Of a stretch of 64,000 bases of DNA, positions 9,296-17,021 are shown in pieces. Location of the stretch: assembly GCF_025145645.1 (NCBI RefSeq), contig NZ_CP102252.1, forward strand, positions 682,001 through 746,000. The letters run 5' to 3'. The translations under genes and the position numbers were made by a program. Under the pieces are notes generated by a model. The model ran no database searches. It worked only from the letters and a program-made list of their open reading frames with translations, and was not told the DNA's origin. This DNA comes from Alistipes senegalensis JC50. GTDB taxonomy: Bacteria > Bacteroidota > Bacteroidia > Bacteroidales > Rikenellaceae. How positions within the stretch are numbered: the stretch's first letter is position 1; each line of letters opens with the position of its first letter.

Positions 9296-10381
9296 ATGAA
9301 ACGTATTTTTCTTCTCTTGCTGTTGGTGGTCGGACTTTGCGGACCGCTCGCAGCCAAAAGTCCTGCGGCACGCGACCGCGAACTGATCGACCAGGCTGTA
9401 CAATGGCAGATCCGGAATTTCACCGATTCGTTGCTTCCAAAAGGCCACTGGGCCAACGGCGCCCTCTACCGCGGTATGGCCGAATGGGCTGCCGAGAGCG
9501 GTGACGAATCGGTTTGGACGTTCCTACGCGGGATCGGCGAAACCTGTGACTGGGACATGCTCGAGCGGGTTTACGACGCCGACGACCTCTGCATCGGACA
9601 GACCTATCTGCTGCTGGCCGGCAGATACGGGAACCCTGCCATGGCCACAAAGGTCCGTGAACGTGTCCGTTACGTCATGGCGCATCCCGATACGAATCCG
9701 CTGATCACCCCCAAGGGCAAGTACTACCGCGACCGCTGGGGCTGGTGCGATGCGTTGTTCATGGCGCCGCCGGTCTATGCGCAGTTGGCGCAGTGCGACG
9801 GTCGTGCGGACTACCTTGATTTCTGTTTTTCGGAGTTCAAAGTGACCACCGATGCGCTTTTCAGTTCCGATGACGGACTTTTCCACCGGGACCTGCGGTT
9901 GGTGAACGACCGTGAGAAAAACGGTGAGAAGGTATTCTGGGGGCGCGGCAACGGCTGGGTTTATGCCGGACTTGCACTTCTATTGCAGTATGTGCCGGAG
10001 AACCATCCCAGTTATGCCTATTACCTCGACTTGTTCCGCCGCATGTCGCCCGCGATCCTGCGCTGTCAGGATGCGAAAGGTTCGTGGCATGCAGGTATGT
10101 ATGATCCGCAGAGCTGGCCCCAACCGGAGAACAGCGCTTCGGGATTCTTCGTCTACGGATTTGCGTGGGGTGTGAATAATGGCGTCCTGACCGATCCGGC
10201 TTACCGCAAAGCGGCGGTGAAGGGATGGAAGGCGCTGAAAAGTCATGTTCAGAAAGACGGAAAACTGGGTTACGTGCAGCCTATCGGCCATGATCCGGCC
10301 CATGTGACGGCGGAGATGACCGCTCCTTACGGTGTCGGGGCTTTCCTGCTTGCAGCGGCGGAAATGATGCGTATGAAATAG
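9296..10381 (+). CDS. GH105 family unsaturated glucuronyl/rhamnogalacturonyl hydrolase
   Basis: Predicted exported hydrolase that removes a 4,5-unsaturated uronic residue from lyase products (YteR-like). 361 residues with signal peptide MKRIFLLLLLVVGLCGPLAA. The (alpha/alpha)6 barrel shows the family motifs GWCDALFM, with Asp152 as candidate catalytic residue, and GRGNGWVYAGL. It is second gene of the lyase-GH105 pair and is followed at once by a strong terminator, so the operon ends here. Family length is about 350-400 residues, so the gene looks complete. Confidence 0.9.
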   Translation: MKRIFLLLLLVVGLCGPLAAKSPAARDRELIDQAVQWQIRNFTDSLLPKGHWANGALYRGMAEWAAESGDESVWTFLRGIGETCDWDMLERVYDADDLCIGQTYLLLAGRYGNPAMATKVRERVRYVMAHPDTNPLITPKGKYYRDRWGWCDALFMAPPVYAQLAQCDGRADYLDFCFSEFKVTTDALFSSDDGLFHRDLRLVNDREKNGEKVFWGRGNGWVYAGLALLLQYVPENHPSYAYYLDLFRRMSPAILRCQDAKGSWHAGMYDPQSWPQPENSASGFFVYGFAWGVNNGVLTDPAYRKAAVKGWKALKSHVQKDGKLGYVQPIGHDPAHVTAEMTAPYGVGAFLLAAAEMMRMK

Positions 10382-10397
10382 CCCCCCCAATAAATAG

Positions 10398-10438
10398 AAC
10401 CGAATCCGGATTTTGTAAATTTCGGATTCGGTTTTTAT
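10398..10438 (+). terminator. Rho-independent terminator after GH105
   Basis: Perfect 11-bp stem AACCGAATCCG (10398-10408) with CGGATTCGGTT (10423-10433), 14-base loop and a T-rich tail. It closes the carbohydrate operon and marks the edge of the decayed mobile element. Confidence 0.9.
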
Positions 10439-10443
10439 TAACC

Positions 10444-10695
10444 TCATGCCATTCTGGATTTCCCGTCGGGCCTCACCGTGAGGGCATCCATATCGCGTTC
10501 AATCTTGTCGTTGGTGATTTTGGCGTAAATTTGAATCGTAGTGATCCGTTTGTGCCCCAGCATCTTGCTGACTGTCTCCAGAGGTACGCCCTAAGCAAGC
10601 GAAGCCGTCGTCGCGAAGGTGTGCCTTGCCACATGCATGGTAGGATAGAACCTGAAGCCCGCATATCTTGCCACATGCTGCATCGTCATATTCAT
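10444..10695 (-). pseudogene. Tyrosine recombinase C-terminal stub with in-frame stop
   Basis: The minus strand encodes about 84 codons matching the C-terminal catalytic part of the integrase at 12419-13647. It has the HVARHTFAT box, then the conserved region GVPLETVSKMLGHKRITT and the catalytic Tyr in QIYAKITNDKI. A TAG codon at 10591-10593 interrupts it just before GVPLE. The N-terminal domain and the first part of the catalytic domain are missing. The stretch GTGATCCGTTTGTGCCCCAG is identical at DNA level in both copies, so they are close relatives. Confidence 0.85.
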
Positions 10696-11171
10696 TGAAT
10701 TACGATCTTTGGTCGGAAAATACCTAATCTGCTGCTTGGCATTCCATATTTTCGGTCTGATTCTCGCAATACGAACATGGAGAGATCGTATTCGTGCGAA
10801 TCGCTGATTTTCCGCCCCTGCTCATCGACGCGCAACGATACGATGTGGAGATGCTCTCGCGAGATATCCCTATGTTTGAAGACAATGTAGGGCTGGTTGC
10901 CGTAACCCATACGCTCCATGTATTCCTATGCGATTTCCCGGAGTTGTTCGTCGTTCAGCCGGGCGACGAACTGCGTCTTCGACGGGTCGCGTTTGATGAC
11001 TACGAACTCCTCGCCGAAGAGTCGTTTGACGATAAACCGGCTGCGGTTATGCTCAAGTCCGGCTTTGCAGAGCAGCTCGTTGAAGCGGATGTTTTGCGCC
11101 TCGTTAAGCCGGAAGGAGTATTTATAACTCGGAGTTCGAAATTGTTGTGTGTGTTTTCGGTCGGTATTCAT
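10692..11171 (-). pseudogene. mobC-relaxase fusion relic
   Basis: From ATG 11171 the frame encodes the N-terminus of a Bacteroides MobC-type mobilization accessory protein (MNTDRKHTQQFRTPSYKYS...). Near RLND it passes without shift into an internal piece of a MobB-type relaxase (EQLREIA). A TAG at 10926-10928 then interrupts it. The same frame continues as EYMERMGYGNQPYIVFKH and REHLHIVSLRVDEQG, which includes the H-x-H metal-binding motif of relaxases, and ends at 10692. I read this as an internal deletion that joined two adjacent mob genes, followed by a CAG to TAG change. A frame opening at 11261 is an upstream extension with no family similarity. Not functional as a relaxase. Confidence 0.75.
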
Positions 11172-11221
11172 AATATCGGTTAAAAAGGCGTTCGACTCGG
11201 GAGAACGCCCGGCCTCGCAGA

Positions 11222-11274
11222 GCGAGCACCTTTGTCGGACAAATGCCAATTTGTCGGACAAAGGTACAGCTCGC
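11222..11274. repeat. Paired palindromes upstream of the mob relic
   Basis: TTTGTCGGACAAA, a 6-bp-arm palindrome around a central G, occurs twice (11231-11243 and 11250-11262), six bases apart. The block is bracketed by ACC/GGT and then by GCGAGC/GCTCGC arms, so the whole region folds on itself. On the minus strand TACCTTTG (11258-11265) fits a -7 box reading toward mobC. Likely a regulator-binding site or part of an old origin of transfer. Confidence 0.6.
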
Positions 11275-11411
11275 TACCCTCTGGCGAGGGTAAAAATCCG
11301 CAGCAGAGAATTTCTACCGATGGTTTCGGAAGTCCTCCGTTGCGGGGCTTTCGGCCGGGTCGTTTCACGATGCAATGTTATAACCGTTTCGGGGCAAAAA
11401 AAGCCATCGGT

Positions 11412-11437
11412 GCGGACTGGAGCGGACTGGAGCGGAC
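11412..11437. repeat. Short 10-bp direct repeats
   Basis: GCGGACTGGA is repeated head to tail 2.6 times (11412-11421, 11422-11431 and partial 11432-11437). It lies in the 350-bp gene-free stretch 11275-11624 of the mobile remnant, where I see no other recognisable gene. Iteron-like, function unknown. Confidence 0.6.
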
Positions 11438-11624
11438 ATCGGAACCGAAGCATTCCAAGCTGCTGTATCTTGCAGCATGAAAGGTCGGTTTTCTTATTCC
11501 GTTCATTATCCCGATATAAACTGCATTAAACGGAAAACGGTATTTTGAATGGTTTAAGACATAAAACCAAACACACGAGCTTTATGACCTTATAGCGAAT
11601 ATTCAATCTCAAAAACATTGTACC

Positions 11625-12122
11625 ATGGATTCATTAAAAGAAACTGACAAACCTGCAACAAACCTTCCGAAGCATCCCCGTATCGAAGTCGATGAGGAGT
11701 TGATGCGTCAGATGATCGCCGGACAAGCTCCTTTGGACTCGAAAGTCGTCCGTAGGATTCCCGAGCCGGAAGAGGAAAATACGGACGCTCCCGAGGGAAA
11801 CACATCGGCACCAACTGCTGAAAAAACAAATGTCGACACCCAAACGACTACTGTAAAGGAGCCTGCTGGATTCCGACGGAAAAAGATCATACTGCCGGAT
11901 TTCGAACGCACCTTCTTCGCTCCGGTAGATTGCCGTAACCGCTCGGCGATTTATGTCAGTGCGCAAACCAAGCGCAAAGTGTCGGAAATCCTCCACCTGT
12001 TGGGGAATGAAAGCACAAGGCTTACGGCTTTGGTCGACAATATGCTGCGCTTTGTCATGGACATTTATAGCGACGAGCTGAATTATCTCCATGAAAAGAA
12101 AAATAAAAGACGGCCGTTTTGA
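11625..12122 (+). CDS. DUF3408 domain-containing protein
   Basis: 165-residue protein of a family carried on Bacteroidetes conjugative and mobilizable transposons. Residues 1-85 are hydrophilic and low-complexity (acidic, Pro/Thr-rich). The conserved DUF3408 region (about 88-160) starts at the FERTFFAPVDCR motif and continues through YVSAQTKRKVSEILHLLG to a helical end with FVMDIYSDELNYL. It is the only apparently intact gene left in the remnant, and is read opposite to the mob and integrase relics. Molecular role is not established; a DNA-binding or transfer-associated role is a guess from context. Confidence 0.8.
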   Translation: MDSLKETDKPATNLPKHPRIEVDEELMRQMIAGQAPLDSKVVRRIPEPEEENTDAPEGNTSAPTAEKTNVDTQTTTVKEPAGFRRKKIILPDFERTFFAPVDCRNRSAIYVSAQTKRKVSEILHLLGNESTRLTALVDNMLRFVMDIYSDELNYLHEKKNKRRPF

Positions 12123-12256
12123 AAAAGCAGAGGAATTTCGACGGCAGATCACAGGACGGGATGAAATCCGCCGATCGCGGCTGAACATCAGAACCGGATC
12201 GTCAGGAGCCGCAGAATGTCGCCTTTTCCGACGGTAGCGACCAGCAAAACGCCGGG

Positions 12257-12315
12257 GATGGAAATATGCAAGGCTCGCCCCTCGGGCGATTCGCATGGCC
12301 TTGCATATTTCCATC
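12257..12315. repeat. 18-bp perfect inverted repeat with nested hairpin
   Basis: GATGGAAATATGCAAGGC (12257-12274) pairs perfectly with 12298-12315. Inside the loop TCGCCC (12275-12280) and GGGCGA (12284-12289) form a second stem, so the whole folds as a long near-continuous hairpin. There is no U-tract, so it is not an ordinary terminator. It lies in the 296-bp gap 12123-12418 between DUF3408 and the integrase relic; nothing else is seen in that gap. Confidence 0.8.
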
Positions 12316-12418
12316 TCTGACGATAAATTCCCTGCCGGCGGGAAAACTTACATCGAAAATTACCCTGCTATTGACGAAGTAAGATCGGGAATCGAATTAG
12401 CTGTAAGATAGGAGGCCA

Positions 12419-13647
12419 TTACCGTGCGACCTTGAAGACGCTGCTGAGTTTCTCGCTTAATGCCGCCATATCCCGGCCGATCTTGTCGTTAGTGATGCGC
12501 GCATAGATTTGAGTCGTGGTGATCCGTTTGTGCCCCAGCATCTTGCTGACCGTTTCCAGAGGTACGCCTTGCGAGAGCGTGACCGTCGTGGCGAAGGTAT
12601 GACGCGCCATATGGATCGTGGGGTTGAACGACAGACCGGCATGTCTGGCAACATGCCTCAGCGACATGTTCAGCGTCTTATGGGTACCTTTGAGCGGGAA
12701 GACCCGGTCGCCCGAGAGGTGCATATCCTTATAACGCTCGTAGAGCATTCCGGCAACGGGAAGAAGTTTGACACGGAACTGCGTACCTGTTTTCTGACGC
12801 CTGTCGATAATCCAGCGCTCCCCGTTATCGTCCGTATGGATGTCCGCGTGGGTGAGTTTCACCACGTCCGCATGGCTCAGGCCCGTGAAAGCACAGAAGA
12901 CGAAGGCATCCCGGTTGATGCCCGTTCGGTAGTTGGGAAGTTCGACGTCCATGACGGCCTGCAGTTCCGAAGCGGACAAATAGCGCCGTTCGGCGTATTT
13001 AGGCCTGACATGGAACCCGGCGAAAGGATCGGCGGCAATCCAGCCGTTCTTATACGCCGTATAGGTCATCAACTTCAGCTTCTTGATGGTCGAATGGATC
13101 GTACCGGAACGCATCCCTTGTACCGAGGAGAGATAGACGACGAACTTTTCGATAAAATCCCGCTTCAACTCTTTGAAAGGAATGTCCTTGACGTGGTATT
13201 CGTATTTGAGGAAAGAGGCAAGGCGGTTACGGCGTGCGGTAATTGTCATAGCTCGAATAGGTGCGGTCTTTGCACACACGTTTGAGAAACCCTGCGAGGT
13301 ATTCGTCGAAGGTCTGCAACAGCAGGCGGCAGTCGTCGCCCCATACCGAGGAAGGCGTTGCGGACTTTTTCGGCCGTAACGTATGAATCCCGGTCGCAGA
13401 GACGTTGGTATTGCTTGCCGATATTGGTCTTGATATTTTCCAGCTTCTCGTTGATACGCTGCGATTCGAGGCTTTTGTCGGAGGCCTTGTTGGCTTTGGC
13501 ATCCCAAAGGGTGGAGCGAACGGTGAGTTTGCAGCTGAACTGCGACATCGTACCGTTGATCGTAATACGGCCCATAACGGGAACCTGACCCGATTTCTCG
13601 GACTGCCTTTTTACGAAGAAAAGGACTTTGAACGTGCTGCGTTGCAT
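12419..13647 (-). pseudogene. Tyrosine recombinase (integrase) with two frameshifts
   Basis: Conserved integrase sequence runs through three frames. The N-terminal arm starts at ATG 13647 (MQRSTFKVLFFVKRQ) and runs to NAFLGMG. After a shift at about 13336-13342 (next to a run of four C) the core-binding domain continues as DDCRLLLQTFDEYLAGFLKR. After a second shift at about 13231-13236 the rest follows from RRNRLASFLKYEYH to the stop. The joined protein would be about 410 residues, usual for Bacteroides SAM-like integrases. The catalytic box HMARHTFAT, GHKRITTTQIY and the final Tyr are present. The first Arg position is Ser (FTGLSHAD), as in many Bacteroides integrases such as IntDOT. Annotating the 453-residue frame starting at 13780 as intact would give a false N-terminus. 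Confidence 0.88.
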
Positions 13648-13827
13648 AATAACTTGAACTTTGAGGATTTGTTAAACGTTTAGTCAAGTTATTTGTTATG
13701 CGGAAATTCGATGCAACGAACTGAAAACGAATGTTTTGATGCAAATAAAAGCATTTCGGGCAGGTAACGGATAGTAACAAAACTCACCGTTAATCCTGCC
13801 CGAATGTGCAATTTTATTGCTCGGAGC

Positions 13828-13885
13828 ATATGCAGAAAAGAGAATTAAATATCTGAAAACAAAATATTTACTCTTTTCTGCATAT
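13828..13885. repeat. 15-bp perfect inverted repeat
   Basis: ATATGCAGAAAAGAG (13828-13842) pairs with CTCTTTTCTGCATAT (13871-13885) around an AT-rich 28-base loop. It lies just upstream of the integrase relic, where arm-type or core recombination sites are often found. An att-site role is only inference. Confidence 0.6.
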
Positions 13886-13899
13886 TCGTTTACCTACAA

Positions 13900-13936
13900 A
13901 TACCGAACCTTTCGCAGGTTCGGTATTTCGTTTTAT
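13900..13936 (+). terminator. Terminator-like hairpin
   Basis: ATACCGAACCT (13900-13910) and AGGTTCGGTAT (13916-13926) form an 11-bp stem with a 5-base loop, followed by TTCGTTTT. No plus-strand gene ends just before it, so it may insulate zupT from the element or belong to a lost gene. Confidence 0.7.
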
Positions 13937-13970
13937 ACACTATCTTTGCGGAAGACGAACCTCCGCTTAG

Positions 13971-14024
13971 AAAGCTGCGCCTCGGCATAGTCGAATAAAT
14001 TCGCCTCTGCTCTCGGCTTGCACC
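13971..14024. other. Possible dispersed intergenic repeat
   Basis: A stretch beginning AAAGCTGCGCCTCGGC and ending CTCTCGGCTTGCACC, with a small CGAAT-AA-ATTCG palindrome in the middle, resembles an intergenic repeat I recall from Bacteroides-group genomes. Only one copy is visible here, so repeat status is from memory, not from this window. The gap 13648-14137 has no gene. Confidence 0.3.
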
Positions 14025-14088
14025 GTCTTTGGTGTCGTAACGACACTTTTAGAGGTCGGAAGGTTTACCGGACTGCACGCAATCCGGT

Positions 14089-14119
14089 TTTGGCCCCATC
14101 CGGCTTTTTCGTACCTTTG
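14089..14119 (+). promoter_or_regulatory. Bacteroidetes promoter of zupT
   Basis: TTTG (14089-14092), 19-bp spacer, TACCTTTG (14112-14119), a full match to the group's housekeeping promoter. It places transcription start upstream of ATG 14138 and argues against the longer frame opening at 14018. Confidence 0.8.
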
Positions 14120-14137
14120 TTAATAATATATGATCGT

Positions 14138-14941
14138 ATGGAAGAACCCAATATCCTGATCCCCCTGCTGCTGACGCTCGGCGCAGGTCTTGCGACGGGC
14201 ATCGGAAGCGCCATCGCATTCTTCGCCAAACGAACCAACAAACGGCTGCTGTCGTTCTCGCTGGGACTGTCGGGCGGCGTGATGATCTACGTCTCGTTCG
14301 TCGAACTGTTCCAGCAGGCCGACGCCACCCTCTCGGCGGAGTGGGGAGCGCATCTCGGCACGGTCGTCACCGTGGCGAGCTTCTTCGCCGGCATCCTGCT
14401 GATCGGCGTCATCGACCGGCTGGTGCCCTCGGTCGAAAACCCCCACGAAGCCCACAGCGTCGAAGAGATGGACCATCAGCCCCGCAATCCCAAGCTGATG
14501 CGCATGGGCGTGATGACGGCGCTGGCCATCGGCATCCACAACTTCCCCGAAGGAATCGCCACCTTCACCTCGGCCGTGGACAACATGGCTCTCGGTGTAG
14601 CCATCGCCGCGGCCATTGCCATCCACAACATTCCCGAGGGAATCGCCGTGTCGATTCCGGTCTACTACGCCACGGGCGACCGCAGGAAGGCTTTCCGGCT
14701 TTCGCTGCTGTCGGGCCTCGCCGAGCCGGTGGGCGCCCTGCTGGCCTATCTGGTGCTGATGCCCTTCATGTCGCCGACGCTGATGGGGTGCATCCTCGCG
14801 GGCGTGGCGGGCATCATGGTCTTCATTTCGATCGACGAACTGCTTCCCGCGGCCCGCGAATACGGCGAGGCGCATATCTCCATCTACGGCGTGGTGGCCG
14901 GCATGGCCCTGATGGCCGTAAGTCTGATCATGCTGGCATAA
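14138..14941 (+). CDS. zupT: ZupT-type zinc/divalent metal transporter (ZIP family)
   Basis: Inner-membrane uptake of Zn2+ and other divalent metals. 267 residues with eight predicted membrane helices. ZIP signatures are clear: HNFPEGIATF in the fourth helix and HNIPEGIAVSIP in the fifth, carrying the metal-binding His, Asn and Glu residues. A His-containing cytoplasmic loop (EEMDHQPRNP) lies between helices 3 and 4. Length matches E. coli ZupT. Start 14138 is set by the promoter just upstream. An antiporter gene follows after 45 bp. Confidence 0.93.
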   Translation: MEEPNILIPLLLTLGAGLATGIGSAIAFFAKRTNKRLLSFSLGLSGGVMIYVSFVELFQQADATLSAEWGAHLGTVVTVASFFAGILLIGVIDRLVPSVENPHEAHSVEEMDHQPRNPKLMRMGVMTALAIGIHNFPEGIATFTSAVDNMALGVAIAAAIAIHNIPEGIAVSIPVYYATGDRRKAFRLSLLSGLAEPVGALLAYLVLMPFMSPTLMGCILAGVAGIMVFISIDELLPAAREYGEAHISIYGVVAGMALMAVSLIMLA

Positions 14942-14946
14942 TCAGA

Positions 14947-14964
14947 CAATTAAAAATGAAAAAT
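14947..14964. repeat. AT-rich 18-mer, copy 1
   Basis: CAATTAAAAATGAAAAAT directly follows the zupT stop. The same 18 bases occur at 33876-33893, again at a stop codon between operon genes. Confidence 0.6.
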
Positions 14965-14986
14965 TAAGAATTAAAAATTTACGTTT

Positions 14987-15940
14987 TTGGATATTCTTCT
15001 GTTGATTGTCGGGCTGGGGCTGATCCTCGCCGGCGCGAATTTTCTCACGGACGGCTCCGCGGCGCTGGCGCAGCGCTTCCGGGTGCCGGAATTCATCATC
15101 GGACTGACGGTGGTGGCCGTCGGCACCTCGACGCCCGAACTGGTCGTATCGGTGCTCTCGGCCATCGGAGGCCAGAGCGACGTGGCGATCGGCAACGTCG
15201 TGGGATCGAACATCTTCAACGTCTTCGTCATCCTCGGCGTCTGCGCCCTGATACGCCCCGTGCCGCTGACGGCGGGAAACATCCGCCGCGACATTCCGTT
15301 CGGGGTGCTCGTGTCGCTGCTCCTGCTGGCGCTGGCCCAGGATTCGCTGCTCTGCAAAGGGGCGGCGGACCGCATCGGGCGTCTCGACGGCGCGGCGATG
15401 CTCGCGCTCTACATCCTGCTGATGTGGTACACGATCCGGAAGACGAAGCGTCCCGAAGCGACGGCCCCGACGGAAGGGTCCAAAGCGCCGATGGCCGCGT
15501 GGCTGACGGCGGTGATGATCGTCGGGGGCCTCGCGGGGCTGGTGTTCGGCGGCGAGATGTTCCTCCGCAGCGCCACGTCGATAGCCCGCAGTCTGGGGGT
15601 CAGCGAATCGGTGATCGCCATCACGCTCGTGGCCGGCGGCACGTCGCTGCCCGAACTGGCCTCGTCACTCGTGTCGCTGTTCAAAGGCAAGGCGGAGATG
15701 GCGTTGGGCAACGTGATCGGATCGAACATCGCCAACATCCTGCTGATCCTGGGCGTGAGCGCCACGATCCATCCGCTCTCGATGGGCGGCATCACGGTTT
15801 GGGACCTGCTGATGGTCCTGCTGAGTTCGGTCGTGGTGTTCCTCGCGGCCTTCACGTTCAAACGCAAGGCCATCGACCGCTGGGAGGGAGCGTTGTTCGT
15901 GGCGATCTACGCCGTCTATATCTGGTATTTGATCAGGTAG
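14987..15940 (+). CDS. Calcium/sodium-type antiporter (CaCA family, YrbG-like)
   Basis: 317-residue inner-membrane cation exchanger with about ten helices in two homologous halves. Each half has an alpha-repeat: GTSTPELVVSVLSA with GNVVGSNIFNV in the first, GGTSLPELASSLVS with GNVIGSNIANI in the second. The Glu residues in these repeats are the ion ligands of the family. The start appears to be TTG at 14987; no ATG is near and the first residues (DILLLIVGLGLILAGA) already form helix 1. Its 3' end overlaps the convergent mutY by 25 bp. Ion specificity (Ca2+, Na+ or K+) is not readable. Confidence 0.88.
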   Translation: MDILLLIVGLGLILAGANFLTDGSAALAQRFRVPEFIIGLTVVAVGTSTPELVVSVLSAIGGQSDVAIGNVVGSNIFNVFVILGVCALIRPVPLTAGNIRRDIPFGVLVSLLLLALAQDSLLCKGAADRIGRLDGAAMLALYILLMWYTIRKTKRPEATAPTEGSKAPMAAWLTAVMIVGGLAGLVFGGEMFLRSATSIARSLGVSESVIAITLVAGGTSLPELASSLVSLFKGKAEMALGNVIGSNIANILLILGVSATIHPLSMGGITVWDLLMVLLSSVVVFLAAFTFKRKAIDRWEGALFVAIYAVYIWYLIR

Positions 15941-16965
15941 CGGTCGATCAGCCGCGGCACGGCATAGTCGCCCAGCGCAGCGGTCGGAACGGCCATCGCA
16001 GCAGCGGCAGGCGTCAGCGAGAGGGTTTCGATGCGGTGGACGACCGCATGCAAAGTCTGATGGGAGAGCTGGTGCTTCGGCAGCGGGATGCTGCGCACGA
16101 GATGCCACGGAGCGTCGCCCAACAGTTCGCGGAACTGCGGCAGGCGCACGAGCTCCGGCAGTTCGGCGGGCTCTTCAGTTTCGATGAGCGGAAATTCGTA
16201 GAGCCCCTGCCAGATGTCGCGCCCCTCGCGGCGGTGCAGCAGGGTCCGGTCGCCTGACGAAACGTGCAAGTAGTTGAACCAGCGGTCGCGGACGCGGGTC
16301 TTTCCCTGCTTCACGGGACGCGCGGCGACGGTTCCGGCGGCAAGGGCGAGGCATTGTCCGGCCAGCGGGCACGCCTCGCAGCGGGGCGACGAAGGGGTGC
16401 ATCGAAGCGCCCCGAAATCCATGATCGCCTGATTGTAGCGTCCCGGATGCGCGGTGTCCAGCTGCGACTGCGCCAGTTCGGCGAAAGCGCGCTTTCCGGC
16501 CGTGGAGTCGATCGGCGCATCGAGGTCGAAGAGCCGCGCGAGAACCCGGTAGACATTGCCATCGACCACGGCGCACGGAGCGTCGTAGGCCGCCGAACAG
16601 ATGGCCGCGGCGGTATAGTCGCCCACGCCGCGCAGGGAGCGAACCTCCTCCAACGCGACGGGGAACCGTCCGCCGAAGCGTTCGACGACCTGCCGGGCGG
16701 CGGCATGGAGATTGCGGGCACGGCTGTAATAGCCGAGTCCCTGCCAGAGTTTCAGCACCTCGTCCTCGGGAGCGGCGGCGAGCGACGCGACGTCGGGAAA
16801 CCGCTCCGTAAAGCGGAGATAGTACTCCGTTCCCTGCGCCACGCGGGTCTGCTGGAGGATCACCTCCGAGAGCCAGATGCGGTAGGGATCGCGCGTGCGG
16901 CGCCACGGCAGGTCGCGCCCTTCGCGGGCGTACCAGTCGAGGAGTATGTCGGCGACGGAGTTCAT
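15916..16965 (-). CDS. mutY: A/G-specific adenine glycosylase MutY
   Basis: Base-excision repair enzyme removing adenine mispaired with 8-oxoguanine. 349 residues. Catalytic Glu34 in SEVILQQT, helix-hairpin-helix LRGVGDYTAAAI (111-122), catalytic Asp135 in VDGNVYRV, and a complete 4Fe-4S ligand set Cys189-x6-Cys196-x2-Cys199-x5-Cys205. The C-terminal NUDIX-like domain that reads 8-oxoG follows. Start at 16965 (MNSVADILLDWY) is preferred over an upstream in-frame ATG at 17004, because a -7 box lies between them. The 3' end overlaps the convergent antiporter. Confidence 0.95.
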   Translation of the reverse strand: MNSVADILLDWYAREGRDLPWRRTRDPYRIWLSEVILQQTRVAQGTEYYLRFTERFPDVASLAAAPEDEVLKLWQGLGYYSRARNLHAAARQVVERFGGRFPVALEEVRSLRGVGDYTAAAICSAAYDAPCAVVDGNVYRVLARLFDLDAPIDSTAGKRAFAELAQSQLDTAHPGRYNQAIMDFGALRCTPSSPRCEACPLAGQCLALAAGTVAARPVKQGKTRVRDRWFNYLHVSSGDRTLLHRREGRDIWQGLYEFPLIETEEPAELPELVRLPQFRELLGDAPWHLVRSIPLPKHQLSHQTLHAVVHRIETLSLTPAAAAMAVPTAALGDYAVPRLIDRYLIKYQI

Positions 16966-16974
16966 AACCGGGGA

Positions 16975-16982
16975 CAAAAGTA
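16975..16982 (-). promoter_or_regulatory. -7 box of mutY
   Basis: TACTTTTG on the minus strand ends only nine bases before the mutY ATG, implying a very short leader. A TTTG lies 23 bp further upstream, slightly beyond the usual spacing. Confidence 0.45.
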
Positions 16983-17021
16983 CGATAAATCGCAATACGT
17001 TCAACCAAAAACACCGACGTT

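Larger units (their letters stand above)
10444..13647. mobile_element. Degenerate mobilizable/conjugative element remnant
   Basis: The segment holds an integrase C-terminal stub, a mobC-relaxase fusion with a nonsense codon, an intact DUF3408 gene, and a frameshifted integrase. All are families found on Bacteroides conjugative and mobilizable transposons. Two related integrase sequences in the same orientation suggest either two successive insertions or an internal duplication followed by deletion. No clear terminal direct repeats were found, so the boundaries are approximate. No transfer (tra) genes remain, so the element should be immobile on its own. Confidence 0.75.

Noticed and set aside
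12419..13780. Integrase as an intact 453-residue gene
   Set aside because: Its N-terminal third has no integrase similarity; the real N-terminal domains lie in the other two frames.
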